Assembly: GCF_001659605.2 (NCBI RefSeq)
Contig: NC_035161.2
Coordinates: 35,311,191 to 35,375,190, forward strand
Direction: 5' to 3'
From: Manihot esculenta
Lineage: Eukaryota; Streptophyta; Magnoliopsida; Malpighiales; Euphorbiaceae
DNA length: 64,000 bases
In this document: in pieces, positions 11,135-21,474 of the stretch
Position numbering within the stretch: the first letter of the stretch is position 1
Layout: every line of letters begins with the position of its first letter
Notes under the pieces: generated by a model
Database searches by the model: none
Told to the model about the DNA's origin: nothing
Seen by the model: only the letters and a program-made list of their open reading frames with translations
Translations under genes and position numbers: made by a program

Positions 11135-11751
11135 AAGATTCAGGATTTTTCTGCAAAATAAGAGCTTGCACAGAGCGTATATAACAAGGATGCTCATTGT
11201 TAATTCAATAATATCCGTCAATAAATAATATGTCTCACATGTCCCTTGGTTTCATGCAAGTATTTAACTCATGCAATTTTTAGAGATGCAATGAACAATA
11301 TATTTGCATATGTAAATTTCTCCAAGATTTTTCAATCTATACAATGTGAGCAATTATTAGGATATCTAAACTCATAGAGATATATTTTAATTAAATTTAA
11401 TCTTACTATTTACATGCGAAGCATGCCATTTGGGTCCTGGAGCATATATATCATGGGCATTTAAAATAATAATTAAAGTTATGCTGTTATTGTTTTATTG
11501 ATCTATTTATTTACTGAGCAATATATTAATTATTTTACATTTATCTTGTTTTATTTTTATCTAAATATTATTAATTTTAAAAACTAAAATAGTAATTCTT
11601 CGTTCTATGGGATCGTACCTCTGTGTCCTCGAGGAACCATGATTGTGGGGTCAGAGCGTGATTGATGTCTGATCCATTCTTCGGAAGTGTTCATGGCTGT
11701 AGAGGATTGTTCTCGGTTGGGATTTACTAGCTGGGGCGGTCCCATGATTGT
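11135..11751. other. Non-coding interior of the retrotransposon
   Basis: AT-rich from about 11200 to 11600, then more balanced. I see no retroviral protein motif on either strand. The short minus-strand frame at 11605-11808 overlaps the antisense gene fragment and has no recognisable domain. Confidence 0.5.
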
Positions 11752-12146
11752 TTGACAGATATTACCACCATTGAATTTGGTGGTCAAATCTTTCAGACCA
11801 CAAAACAAACCTTAGCCCTTGCGGGACCCAAATTGCTCTTCTCCCAATTTTCGCAGTCAATTTACATGAGTCTGGGTTCTCTGTTCATCGACAGAGATCC
11901 GGAGTTGTTTTCTATCCTTCTCTCTCTCGAAAGCCGGGAATCTTCTACAATTTCCCTTCTTCCATGGCCACGACGTCGTTTGGGACCCTGCCCCTAGCTC
12001 ATGGCAGCAAAATAACTTCTTCCGATTGGGCCTTGCGCAGGAAGTCGACCATCCTTACCCAGTTCACGGCAATCGATTCTCTCTTGGCGATTTCGCCAAC
12101 TCTTGCAGCCGCGGGAGTCACTGATTTCTCAGGGATGCAAATTTAG
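11752..12146 (+). pseudogene. Captured fragment of a BTB/POZ (T1-type) plus WD40-like protein gene
   Basis: Antisense to its host element. The frame from 11752 reads ITTIEFGGQIFQTTKQTLAL and then SLFIDRDPELFSILLSL, matching the T1-type BTB fold that opens plant BTB/WD40-like proteins (the At5g41330 type, from memory). It then leaves that reading frame. A second frame from about 11964 reads LAHGSKITSSDWALRRKS and ends near AAAGVTDFSGMQI followed by a stop; this resembles the later linker and propeller part of the same family. The middle of the gene (end of BTB to before AHGSK) is missing or frame-shifted, so this is a broken transduplicate, not a working gene. The family assignment rests on remembered motifs only. 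Confidence 0.6.
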
Positions 12147-13078
12147 AAACATGATTAGAAATAAATAGAGCCGCAACGACAGTGCATCAGATCTAGCCGA
12201 GCTCCGACCTCCTGTAACTCTGCAGTAGGTCTTGCTATGCTCGCCGACCTCTTGTAACTCTACAGCAAATCTTGCCGAGCTCTCCGTCCTCCCACAATCT
12301 TTGCAACGAATCTCTGAGAAGCTGATCTCCTTTATCGAATGGGAGCACTCCTCCTGCCTTTACTAACACTCTAGCAGGGTTGACGACCTCTTTCATCAGA
12401 GAGGAGATGGGTGGTGATGAGGGAGTGGTGCTCCGGACATCCCACCAACACTATCAGGCCGACCGGCGAAGTCCGTAACTCCTCCGAATAATCTTTCATT
12501 TCCTCAATAACCAATTGCGCCACTCATGCAATCTGTTCTTCATTCTTTCCTAGAAAAGGAACGTCAGTCACACTAGCCACTGGCACGTCTCTGGCTTCAT
12601 TCAAATTATCTAACCCATTATCCTCGCATCGCAAGTTCAAGTGTCTTAGTGCTGCCTCTTCCTGCCTTCTAGATAAATAAGAAACTCCTTCGTGTATGCA
12701 GTCGTTCATTTCCATGCCGACCCACAGGGTCGCATTATTACATGGTCGCGCCGACCTTCAAGGTCGGATTGCTACCTTGTCATGCCGCGCCGGCCTACGA
12801 GGTCGGATTGCTACCTGGTCATGCCGACCTCACTTCTTGGAGCTCGACCAGACTAGCATCTTCCGTCTCAGGTCGGCGCGTTTTTGGCAGCTCCACTCCT
12901 CCTCTCTTTCTCTCACCTCCTTCTTCTCTTTCTCCATACCTTTTTCAGTTTTAGTCTTCTTCCAGGATGACTACTCTCACTCAGCAACCACGGCTTGTTA
13001 ATCTTTTTAGCTTCTCTTGAGATTTTGCAAATTTTGGACATGATTTCAATCAGTACGACCAGATTGTTTGCTGATAAT

Positions 13079-13111
<33 letters not shown>

Positions 13112-13442
13112 GGACTCCTCTTCTTTTTCTCTCGCCTTCTTCTTCTCTTTCTCTTTTCTTTTCTTCCCCCTTTTTTTTTTACAGCAGACCTCAGAATTCC
13201 AACAAATACATATATTCCTCACCCTTTTTTCCTTTTACAGAAAATATTCACCAGACTTCAAAGAAAAAATCAGCCGTAATAAAATCTAATAAATATTAAA
13301 ATAAATTATCTGGAAGACCATCAAAATATTCTTTAGCGCAATGAACCTTTCTTTTCAGCTGGGTTATCTGCTCAAACTTTTGTACCTTATGTGGATCTCA
13401 ATGGGTGGATCTGAAAACTTTTGAGATAGTAAAATCTCTTTT
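12147..13442. other. Patchwork interior and leader of the retrotransposon
   Basis: Three blocks can be seen. At about 12190-12290 a phrase containing GACCTC.TGTAACTCT.CAG occurs twice. At 12713-12830 the phrase GAGGTCGGATTGCTACC (or close variants) with TCATGCCG is repeated at about 44-bp spacing. Pyrimidine-rich runs fill 12895-12960 and 13080-13170, including a run of about 30 T. A minus-strand frame at 12524-12715 (starting MEMNDCIHEG) lies in element sense but matches nothing I know. Bases 13320-13442 are the element's 5' leader and resemble the leader of the 58-kb element. Confidence 0.5.
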
Positions 13443-13462
13443 GTTTCCCACAGACGGCGCCA
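13443..13462 (-). other. Primer-binding site
   Basis: On the minus strand the sequence reads TGGCGCCGTCTGTGGGAAAC, two bases inside the 5' LTR. The same 20 bases lie at 58767-58786 next to the other LTR of related type. This is the expected place for a tRNA primer; I do not assign the tRNA. Confidence 0.85.
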
Positions 13463-13464
13463 TT

Positions 13465-14165
13465 TGATAAATATTGTCCTCTTCCTGGTCCATGATAGAT
13501 CTGGTTTTCTTCTGGGTCCCTTCTTGCTGGGCTCCCTGGTGGATCTCTCCATGTTCTTCCTGGTGAAGGGACCTGTAAAATAAGAAAGAATGGTCAGGGG
13601 CCTACCGGGTGTGCCCCGGCAGAGGCCCTCCGACGCTCAAGTCAGATTTTATGGCTCAGAGTAGTATATTTAGGCAAGGGTTACAGTAAGAATAAAAATG
13701 GTGTCCAGGAAGGAGAAGGAAGAAGAAGAGAGTCCCCTCTGCGTGGCCTCTACCGTGATATATATATCTGTCTCTCTGCCATAATGCTAGCTGTCTTCTG
13801 TCGCCTAGCTCCGTATGTACGGATGTGTCAGGCGCCTGCTCCATGCGTAACGGCCATTAATTCTCCTCTGATACATATGATTCTCCTCTGATACGCATGC
13901 GGAAGGACCTACCAGCGGGGCATCTTGGTCATTTTCCCCTTTCCGGTGCTGGGTTGAATGGTAGGGCTGAAGTTGAGCCTGGTGAGGGCCTGATTACTGG
14001 GCCGAGAGGTTTGGGCTGGTTTGCTTGAGGAGTCTAGGCGGAGTCCGGCCCTGTGACTGAGCGGGCTGGACCTGGCTCTCGAGGGGAATATTGAAGCCTT
14101 TGGATCATGGACTGTTTTCATGGGCCTGGCCTTTATACCGGGGTGAAGAAATCCAGCGATCATCA
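13465..14165 (-). repeat. 5' LTR (element orientation)
   Basis: 701 bp, apparently identical to 7269-7969. In element orientation it starts TGATGATCGCTGGATTTCTT, close to the LTR start at 58267 (TGATGACTGCTGAATTCCTT), which suggests common ancestry. It should hold the element's promoter; I do not see an unambiguous TATA box. Confidence 0.92.
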
Positions 14166-14170
14166 TTCAA
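14166..14170. repeat. Target-site duplication TTCAA, right copy
   Basis: TTCAA directly follows the last LTR base and matches 7264-7268. Confidence 0.9.
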
Positions 14171-14664
14171 CATTTTTATTTATCCTTTGTACAAAACAGA
14201 CAAATTTAATCTGTTTAAGTGTGGTTTGAGTCGTTAATAGTAAAATTTACTGCAAAATAATACTACATTTTGGATCTCATTTACTTCAAAACAATTTTGT
14301 TTTAACTCGAAAATAAAATATTATGTTATTTTCACTTTTTATAAAATAAAGTTATTTTTACATATCAAATATATAAATTAATTAATATTTTATTTTAAAA
14401 ATAAAATTAAGTAATACAGTTGTTTTATTAAAAATATTATTTTACAAAAAATATAAAAATTATTTTGTATGAAAAATATTTCCTACATAAAAATATTCTT
14501 AAAAAAATATTTTTTAAATATAAATTGTTTTTTATGAATAAATATCTGAAAGGATTAATTTTTTTTTTTTTTATAAATTAGTTGTTCACTTTAAGACTTG
14601 AGATTATTTATTAGTTTATTTAAAGAATATGATTTAGACATATTGATAAAAGAAAACTCAAATG

Positions 14665-14880
14665 TTTTTTTTTTTTTTTTTTTATTCAAAAGAGAATTTT
14701 ATTTAAAGACATAAAAATACAAGGCTATATAACACCATACTCAACCGATGCCACTATATCTTTTTCTAACAAAAACAAAGATCCCTTGGTGGATAAGCAA
14801 GCAAATTCAAAGGTTCCCTTGCTGCTACTGCTACCACCAAATGCAGTTGCCGTAGCTTCCATTGATTCCCCAATTAGAGC
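14665..14880 (-). pseudogene. Possible 3' end of a retroposed transcript (poly-A tail on minus strand)
   Basis: On the minus strand, a 45-codon frame starting MEATATAFGGSSSSKG and ending VEYGVI-stop is followed by about 50 bases with AATAAA-like signals (TTTAAATAAAAT and GAATAAAA). It ends in 19 A (14665-14683 as T on plus). A short coding end, a UTR and an untemplated-looking A tail suggest a 5'-truncated processed copy. I do not recognise the peptide, and no clear target duplication is visible, so a chance AT-rich arrangement remains possible. Confidence 0.35.
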
Positions 14881-16318
14881 TTAGAAAAATCAAAGTCGCA
14901 GCACAGTTAGCGCGACTTTTCTTTTTTTTTAAAAAAAAATCTTGGTTTTTTGGTTTTGACTTTCAACTAATTTCATGGCCAAGTTATTTGGACCATTCAT
15001 AACTATGGAAGCAATTCTTTCTTAGTCTTCCTTTCTTTAAGACCACAAAATTATTAATTATTAAAAAAATTAATTACATTTATGCACAATTTTTTTTAAT
15101 ACAACAAATCTAATATTACTAATAAACAGTCATAATCAACGGTCATCATATTAATAACTGAAAATATTGTTCACACACCAACAATCAACTATACTTTTTC
15201 TTATGATTATTTTATTTTATTCCCTTTATTTACGTTTTATTATTTTTACCATTATTGTAATCTATTTTAAATTCATTCACTATTTAATTTAATTAACAAT
15301 AAAATAATAATATAGTTTATCTTAAACTTGGTTTAAAATGATGAGATAGCGTTTTAGTTATGTTAATTTTTTATAGTTTTTTTTTTCATTTATTCTATTT
15401 GACTATCAATCCAAAATTTCCTCCATGGAAGTGGAAAAAGAAAATAATCTTTGTCTGAATATAGAGGAGAGAAAAGAAAATCGTCGAAATTGATTTGAGA
15501 TGTTAGCAAAAATGGCAAAGGTGAATTTGAAAGCGACCGAGAAAAATTCAAAGCCACACCTACTAATTAAAAAAAGGGGGGGATGCAATATGAGAATAAT
15601 AAAGAATTAACAATACAACAGTGAGTCAGAGATATAAAAAAAAATCAATTAAGTTATGGAAAATTATAAAATAGATCATATCATGAATACAATAATTGCA
15701 GCCATACCCATCACAATTGAATGATTTTGGAAAATAAGATAAAATTGTGTTAACATGGCCATTATGCTTTATATATTTTTATTTTTAATAAACTGATGAA
15801 TTTTTTTTTTGCAGGGTGACACATGCCCCCTCACAGAAAATGTTAAATAATAGAATAATCATACATGTGAAATTAAATGTTTCTGCCTATGCTTTCTTCA
15901 ATTATTGTCCAGCATCACACTTGTTCATGTCTCTATATATATATTGCAAATAAAAATTTGAATAATTAAATCCCCCCTTAGCCTTCAGATTATATAATAG
16001 CAAAGTTTTTCTTCATTGGAATTTTCAAAATTTAACCATCGGAATATTTTCTTTAAATGATGGCTTCTGTTTATGAAGAAAAAAAAAAACCCTGAAAAAG
16101 TAGAGTCTTCTCTGGTATTGATGGGAATACTATAGCTTTAGAAATTCTATGTTGGTATACAAGCCAAAAAGAAGTGGGCAATAAATAGTTCATTCATGGG
16201 AAATGGTCATATTTTTGTTTGTGTGGATTATTAGACCTAGTGGGAATCAAATATATATATAATATTTAAAAAAAAAAAAAAAAAACTTCTGTTTCTGCCC
16301 TCTGCCTATACTCACTTC

Positions 16319-16325
16319 TATATAA
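16319..16325 (+). promoter_or_regulatory. Probable TATA box of HAD gene 1
   Basis: TATATAA lies about 160 bases before the start codon, followed by a CT-rich leader without ATG. Position and sequence fit a plant core promoter; no transcript end is available to confirm it. Confidence 0.45.
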
Positions 16326-16485
16326 CTTCCAAGTTATTCACAAGTTCAACCCATTAGTTCCATCTCTGTATTCTTCTTCATAACTTCAACCCCTAAGTTC
16401 TATCTCTGCACTTTTCTGCTACTCCTCTTTCATTCATTTTCTTTTTCTTGTTCCTCATCAAAGGTTTCAGAATCAAATATTCAAC

Positions 16486-17983
16486 ATGGCATATGAAGAT
16501 CAATCTCTGCTGCTAAAATATGATACTCTTCTCTTTGGTAAGCCTCCTCCATTTAATTCTTTTACTTTTTTTTCCCCATTTTTTCCTATTATTGGAAAAG
16601 AATCATAGCAATCCCCAATTTATTAATCTTATTAATCATAATTATTTAATTTTTTTTAGACCTAGATGATACCCTTTATCCCCTAAGCACTGGTTTCTCA
16701 AAGGAATGCACCAACAACATTCAAGGTATATACTGTGTAGCATCCCTAATAAATCCTTATATTAATCTTATAATTGTTTTCCTCATTTCTTAATCAATTG
16801 TTTCTTCTTGCCCACCCTAGAATACATGGTTCAGAGGCTAGGTATTCAAGAAAGTAAAGTTTCTCAATTGAATCAAGAATTGTACAAGAACTATGGAACC
16901 TCAATGGCAGGTCTCAAGGTAATGTATTATATATTTTTCCTAATATATAATATTTTTTTTAAAAATAGAATATTCTGAATTAAAATTAATGTATCGGTTT
17001 GTTGATTTTTAACTATTCTTCAGGCTATTGGCTATGATTTTGACAATGATGAATATCACAGGTATGCGTCTTGTTAATTCTCCCATTCATAACTATGTAA
17101 AAAATGATGATAATCATCTCACAATTTCGAATTATAATTTGCAGCTTTGTTCATGGAAGATTACCTTATGAGAAGCTGAAGCCTGACCATGTTCTAAGGA
17201 GTCTTCTGCAAAGCTTGCCTTTCCGTAAAGTTGTAAGTTCCTCTGGCCTTCACATTTACACTGCACAGAGACTCTTCACTTTCTGCGAGTAAGACAAGGG
17301 ATTTGCTTTTTATTATGACAGATTTTCTCAAATGCTGATAAAGCTCATGTGGCTAAAACCCTAAGCAAGCTTGGATTGGAGGATTGTTTCGAGAGGATTG
17401 TATGCTTCGAGACCCTGAATCGGACTACCTCTGATCATAAGATTGGAAGTGAAACGCTTGAAATCTTTGAATCTGATAATGGTCAAATGCTTCCTAAAAC
17501 TCCAATAGTCTGCAAACCATTTGAAGATGCATTTGAGCAGGCCTTTAAGTTGGCTGACATCCATCCCCAAAGAACAGTGAGTTCATCATTTTCTCGCCTG
17601 CAATTGAGCTTGCATTTGAGGAATTTATTTGTATGCTGCTTTGTTTTTTCAGATATTCTTTGATGATAGCATCCGGAACATACAGACAGGGAAGCAAATG
17701 GGACTCAGGACTGTGTTGGTAAATTCTAATACACTGCATACGATTTCTCATTCTTGCTTAATTGATCTGAGATTTTCTTTTTCTTCTCCTTCATATGCTA
17801 ATCTGGGGAAATTTTGGGTTTTAGGTGGGCAAATCGAACCGAATTTCGGGGGCTGATTATGTTGTTGAAAGCATCCACAACATGAAGGAAGCACTGCCAG
17901 AACTCTGGGAAGCAAACAGAAGCGAATCAGAAACTAGAAAATATACAGGAAATGTTTCAATTGAAACATCTGTGACGGCCTAA
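16486..17983 (+). CDS. HAD-superfamily hydrolase, SDT1/pyrimidine-5'-nucleotidase-like (copy 1)
   Basis: Eight exons: 16486-16537, 16660-16725, 16821-16918, 17024-17061, 17145-17232, 17322-17576, 17653-17718 and 17825-17983, joining in phase to 273 aa. Motif I is DLDDTLYP with the nucleophile at D18 and the acid/base residue at D20. Motif II is IFSNADK (about 115-121). The motif III lysine lies near K178 in CKPFEDAF. Motif IV is FFDDSIRN (D203, D204). The cap between motifs I and II carries SFVHGRLPYEKLKPD. These are all the residues needed for Mg-dependent phosphate hydrolysis. Yeast Sdt1 of this subfamily hydrolyses pyrimidine nucleotides; the substrate of the plant proteins is not evident from sequence. 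No targeting peptide is seen, so it is probably cytosolic. The next gene downstream is a tandem paralog. Confidence 0.9.
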
Positions 17984-18895
17984 CTTAGAATATCTCTGTA
18001 TCTGTGACATCGCTCTTTTCTGCGGGAAATTTTTGCACCTAATTATGATCATCAATAAATTTTATTTTATTTATTATTTCGGGTCTTAAATTCTTAATTG
18101 ATGAATTTTCCCAGCAATTTCGGCTCTTGGGCACTCATATTAACGCAAAATATTAATAATAAGAAAATTTAAGAATTGAAAAAAAATATATTATTATTTT
18201 TGAAACGGAAATGGTGGGAAAGAGAAAAAAAAACAAGGAAAAAGTTTTTTTTTTTTTTTTTTTTTTTGTTTATTTAAGCAATAAGCATCATGCGTTAAAG
18301 GAGGTGGAAATCTCCTGCTCCCTGATACACACGCCACTTTGCAATCAAAACGTGTCAGTAGATCTACCTTCGTTTCGCTTTCGGTTGACGCCATTAATAG
18401 TACACAAAAAAGTCTTTTCCTCTTGATGGGGACGTGTCAGACTCTGATACGAGTCCAAAGTGTCCTCGTTTGTCAACTGTCCCTATATTTCAGTTTCTTC
18501 TAGATCTCCCATCCAATCAAATTTAATAAAATTAAATACTTTTTTTCTTTTCCCTGAAGCGTCTTCAACCCCCCACCTCTCTCTATTTAACAGGACCTAA
18601 CTAAATAATTCGTCTTCTTCTCTCGCATCTTCTGCTTTTCGATTCATCCCTCTTGTACTTTCTCTACATTTTGTGCAGTTCTGCGATCCATCCGGTAATG
18701 GCTTATCAATTTCTTTCGCTTTTATTCTTCTTCTTCTTTTGTTTTTTTCTTACCTTTTTTTGGGTCTCATTGAGTGGAGTACTCAAGTTCCATTGCTCCC
18801 TTTTTTTTTGAGAGGGGTGCCTTGATCTTTCTTGGTTTCATTTGCTTGTTGCATTCTCATGGCGTCAATGCGTTTGATCTAAAGCTTTATTATTA

Positions 18896-18930
<35 letters not shown>

Positions 18931-18999
18931 TGGGTATTTGAGTTGTTTCCTCTGATGCAATCCTTTGGCTTTTTGGGTAGTTTGTAGCTGCATATAGAA
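17984..18999. other. Spacer, promoter and leader intron of HAD gene 2
   Basis: The stretch at about 18580-18595 (CTCTCTATTTAACAGG) has a TATA-like TATTTAA. A likely 5'UTR intron starts at the donor CCG|GTAATGG near 18695 and ends at an AG shortly before the start codon. Upstream sequence has several TGTCA/TGACG-like words (18345-18480) but no defined element I can assign. Confidence 0.45.
18888..18930. repeat. TTA microsatellite
   Basis: About fourteen ATT/TTA units with one interruption, inside the probable leader intron of HAD gene 2. Its length is likely to vary between individuals. Confidence 0.9.
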
Positions 19000-20561
19000 A
19001 TGGAGTATGAAGGGAACCAACCACAGGATCTGGCGAAGTACGAGTGTCTTCTTTTTGGTAAGCTCTTTTATGCTTTCTGAATATTTTATTTTGTCATTAT
19101 AGTTTTATAGTCAGTTAGCCTTCTTCGTTAGAGTTTAATGTGATGTTGGATTATAATCATTTTTCAGATATAGATGACACGCTTTATCCTACCAGTTCTG
19201 GTTTGTCGCAACATGTCAAAAATAATATTGAAGGTAATTACATCTTGTAATTTAGCCTGATTTTTAATTGCTTTTATGTGTGCGTATATAATTTTGAATT
19301 TGTTGGATGGTGTAAATTCATTTTGGAATTCGTTATTTTTAGAGTATATGATTCAAAAGCTCGGCATTGAGGAAAGTAAAGTTTCAGAGTTGTGTGTTTC
19401 TCTATACAAATATTATGGGACAACATTGGCTGGTCTCAGGGTATGGTTCAGGCAACTTGTTATGTGTTTTTCTGAGAATGGAGTATGCTTCTCTCAGTCT
19501 CTTGATTTAAAAGTTTTGTTCTTTGTGGTTTTTCTTATCCCCAGGCTATTGGGTATAAGTTCGACTATGATGACTTCCATAGGTAACTGCTCCTTTCTTT
19601 CTATCTATTCACTTTGTAAATGATTCTTTACTAACACTTTCCCTATTTTACAGCTTCGTTCATGGAAGATTACCCTATGATATCCTGAAGCCTGACCCTG
19701 TGCTTAGAAATCTCTTGCACAGCGTAGCTGTTCGGAAAGTTGTAAGTTTCATTTCCTTTGTTTGTGCCACATGTATTTACTGCTTTTTGATTTTGATGGC
19801 AATTGAGTGAGACAATATTAAAGTAATTATTAAAAATGCATATGGTAATGATTTGACCTCTTTATATAGATTTTCACCAATGCAGACAAGAACCATGCTG
19901 CTAGGGTTCTCGATAGACTTGGTTTAGAGGACTGCTTTGAAGGGGTTATATGCTTTGAGACCTTGAATAACCCTAACAAAGGAAATGATCGTCCCAAAAA
20001 GGATGAAAATGCTGTTTTTGATATCAATGAATATAGTGCTGCTTCTGATGCTGATGCTGATATTGCACTTCCAAAGTCACCAGTTGTCTGCAAACCATTT
20101 GAAGAGGCATTTGACGAGGTCTTTAAGATTGCCAGCATCAACCCTCAAAGAACGGTGTGATATTTATGCCTGTTACAATCATTGGTTGGGTTTACGGTCC
20201 TTAGTCTCTCTTGCTGACATTATACTTTGTTGCTTTCCAGTTATTTTTCGATGATAGCATCCGTAATTTACAGACTGGGAAACGAATGGGTCTTAATACT
20301 GTGTGGGTAAGTTATTTTCATCAAACCGTGAACAAAATTTTAACTTCAGGCTTCAGCAGAATTTTTTTTGCCTTTGACCATCAACTGTTCGTGATGTGAG
20401 TACAGATAGGCTCTTCCCATCGAATTGAAGGGGTGGATTACGCCCTAGAAAGCATCCACAACATCAAGGAAGCACTGCCGGAGCTCTGGGAGGCTAATGA
20501 GAAGTCTGCAGATGCTAGGTATTCGGGGAAGGTTGCCATTGAGACTTCAGTGAGGGCATAA
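19000..20561 (+). CDS. HAD-superfamily hydrolase, SDT1/pyrimidine-5'-nucleotidase-like (copy 2)
   Basis: Eight exons: 19000-19057, 19168-19233, 19343-19440, 19545-19582, 19654-19741, 19870-20154, 20241-20306 and 20406-20561, giving 284 aa. Every intron has the same phase and position as in the upstream copy, and exons 2, 3, 4, 5 and 7 have equal lengths (66, 98, 38, 88, 66), so the pair arose by tandem duplication. Motif I is DIDDTLYP (D20, D22). Motif II is IFTNADK (about 117-123). The motif III lysine sits in CKPFEEAF and motif IV is FFDDSIRN (D215, D216). All active-site residues are kept. Exon 6 is 30 bases longer than in copy 1, which adds an Ala/Asp-rich loop (EYSAASDADADIALP) before motif III. 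The substrate is unknown. Confidence 0.9.
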
Positions 20562-21474
20562 CATAGATTTTAGATAGATTTGAGAACATGCCAAAAAAAT
20601 ATCTAATATTAGCTGTTTTAAACGATTTTGAATGCCTGTATTGGGGACCTGGAGCAGGGTGGGCCTTCCTGCATGGTTCCTTTGGAATATTAATCTGGAT
20701 TTATTCTAAGGGAAAAATAAAGAAAAGGTTTCTTTCTTATTTCTAATGTCCTACGTGTGATTTTACTTTTGATGCCACGTGGTTAACAATATTTCACATA
20801 AGAGTTCACTTCCCCATCCTTCAATTCTTCTCCATTGCCACCACTCCCAGATTGTTATGTTCTGCCAAATGCAGTCTCCTTTTAATTCCAGGGTTGGGAT
20901 GAATGGAAAGCATTCACCGACATCATAAGCATCCACACCCATCACATAACTCTGAACAGAACAGAGGGGCCAGAGTGGAACAGGACAAGTTCTCCTTGCT
21001 AGCCCTGGGCTAGATTGAAAATGGCTCCTGCAGCTTCCTGACCATTCCTGCAACAGAGTAAACAGTGGACTAGTCCACTTGTGCTGTTTTATTTTTGGTG
21101 TATTACAGAGAACCCATTTTGCAGCATAGTAGTCTATGAATCCCATTTGCGTAATATTCTGAATTTTTCCCACATGAATGACTGGGACTAGGTTGTGCAT
21201 TCTAGGGAGTTTGCTACCTTGCAGATGATAAAAAGTATGAGGGGGGTTTGGGGGAGTTTTGTATTGCAATAATATACTAAACTGAAGAACAGTATTATAT
21301 GCTCTTCCGAAGAGCATGTACTTCAATATTTCTATCGCCATCTTGGGTTCCAAAAACATACTTTGCAAAAGAATGCGAGGAGACCGTTCTGGCCTCCACA
21401 AAATCACCATAACAAGTTGAACTAGCTCTTCTTATCTCAAAAAATCGAAGAATGTCAGTTAACTTGAAACAATT
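20562..21474. other. Convergent 3' spacer between HAD gene 2 and UFD1
   Basis: The two flanking genes point towards each other, so both 3' UTRs should lie here. A 215-codon minus-strand frame (20763-21410) sits downstream of the UFD1 stop codon on the same strand. It is rich in Trp and Cys and has no family resemblance, so I treat it as UTR or chance. Confidence 0.5.

Larger units (their letters stand above)
7269..14165 (-). mobile_element. Young non-autonomous LTR retrotransposon (LARD-like, Tat/Ogre-related)
   Basis: A 6,897-bp element bounded by two 701-bp direct repeats and a TTCAA target duplication. Its polarity is minus: the primer-binding site TGGCGCCGTCTGTGGGAA lies beside the right-hand LTR (5' LTR) and a polypurine tract beside the left-hand LTR. 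I find no reverse transcriptase, integrase, RNase H or intact gag. The interior is two large minisatellite arrays, pyrimidine-rich tracts, short ORFs and an antisense host-gene fragment. The primer-binding site, the leader after it and the LTR tips resemble the Tat/Ogre-type element at 58267, so it is probably mobilised by such a partner. The LTRs look identical, so insertion was recent. It could be called a LARD, although it also carries a transduplicated gene piece. Confidence 0.88.
14171..16485. other. AT-rich spacer and HAD gene 1 promoter
   Basis: Apart from the possible retroposed fragment at 14665-14880, this stretch is AT-rich and shows no gene. The last 200 bases hold a pyrimidine-rich leader in front of the first HAD gene. 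Confidence 0.55.

Noticed and set aside
8618..11228. Very long ORFs (462, 768, 328 and 309 codons) across the repeat arrays.
   Set aside because: They exist because the units lack stop codons and the 27-bp unit is a multiple of three; several frames and both strands are open at once and no domain is visible.
20763..21410. A 215-codon minus-strand ORF downstream of UFD1.
   Set aside because: It lies in the 3' flank on the UFD1 strand, has odd Trp/Cys-rich composition and no known motif; kept as UTR or chance.
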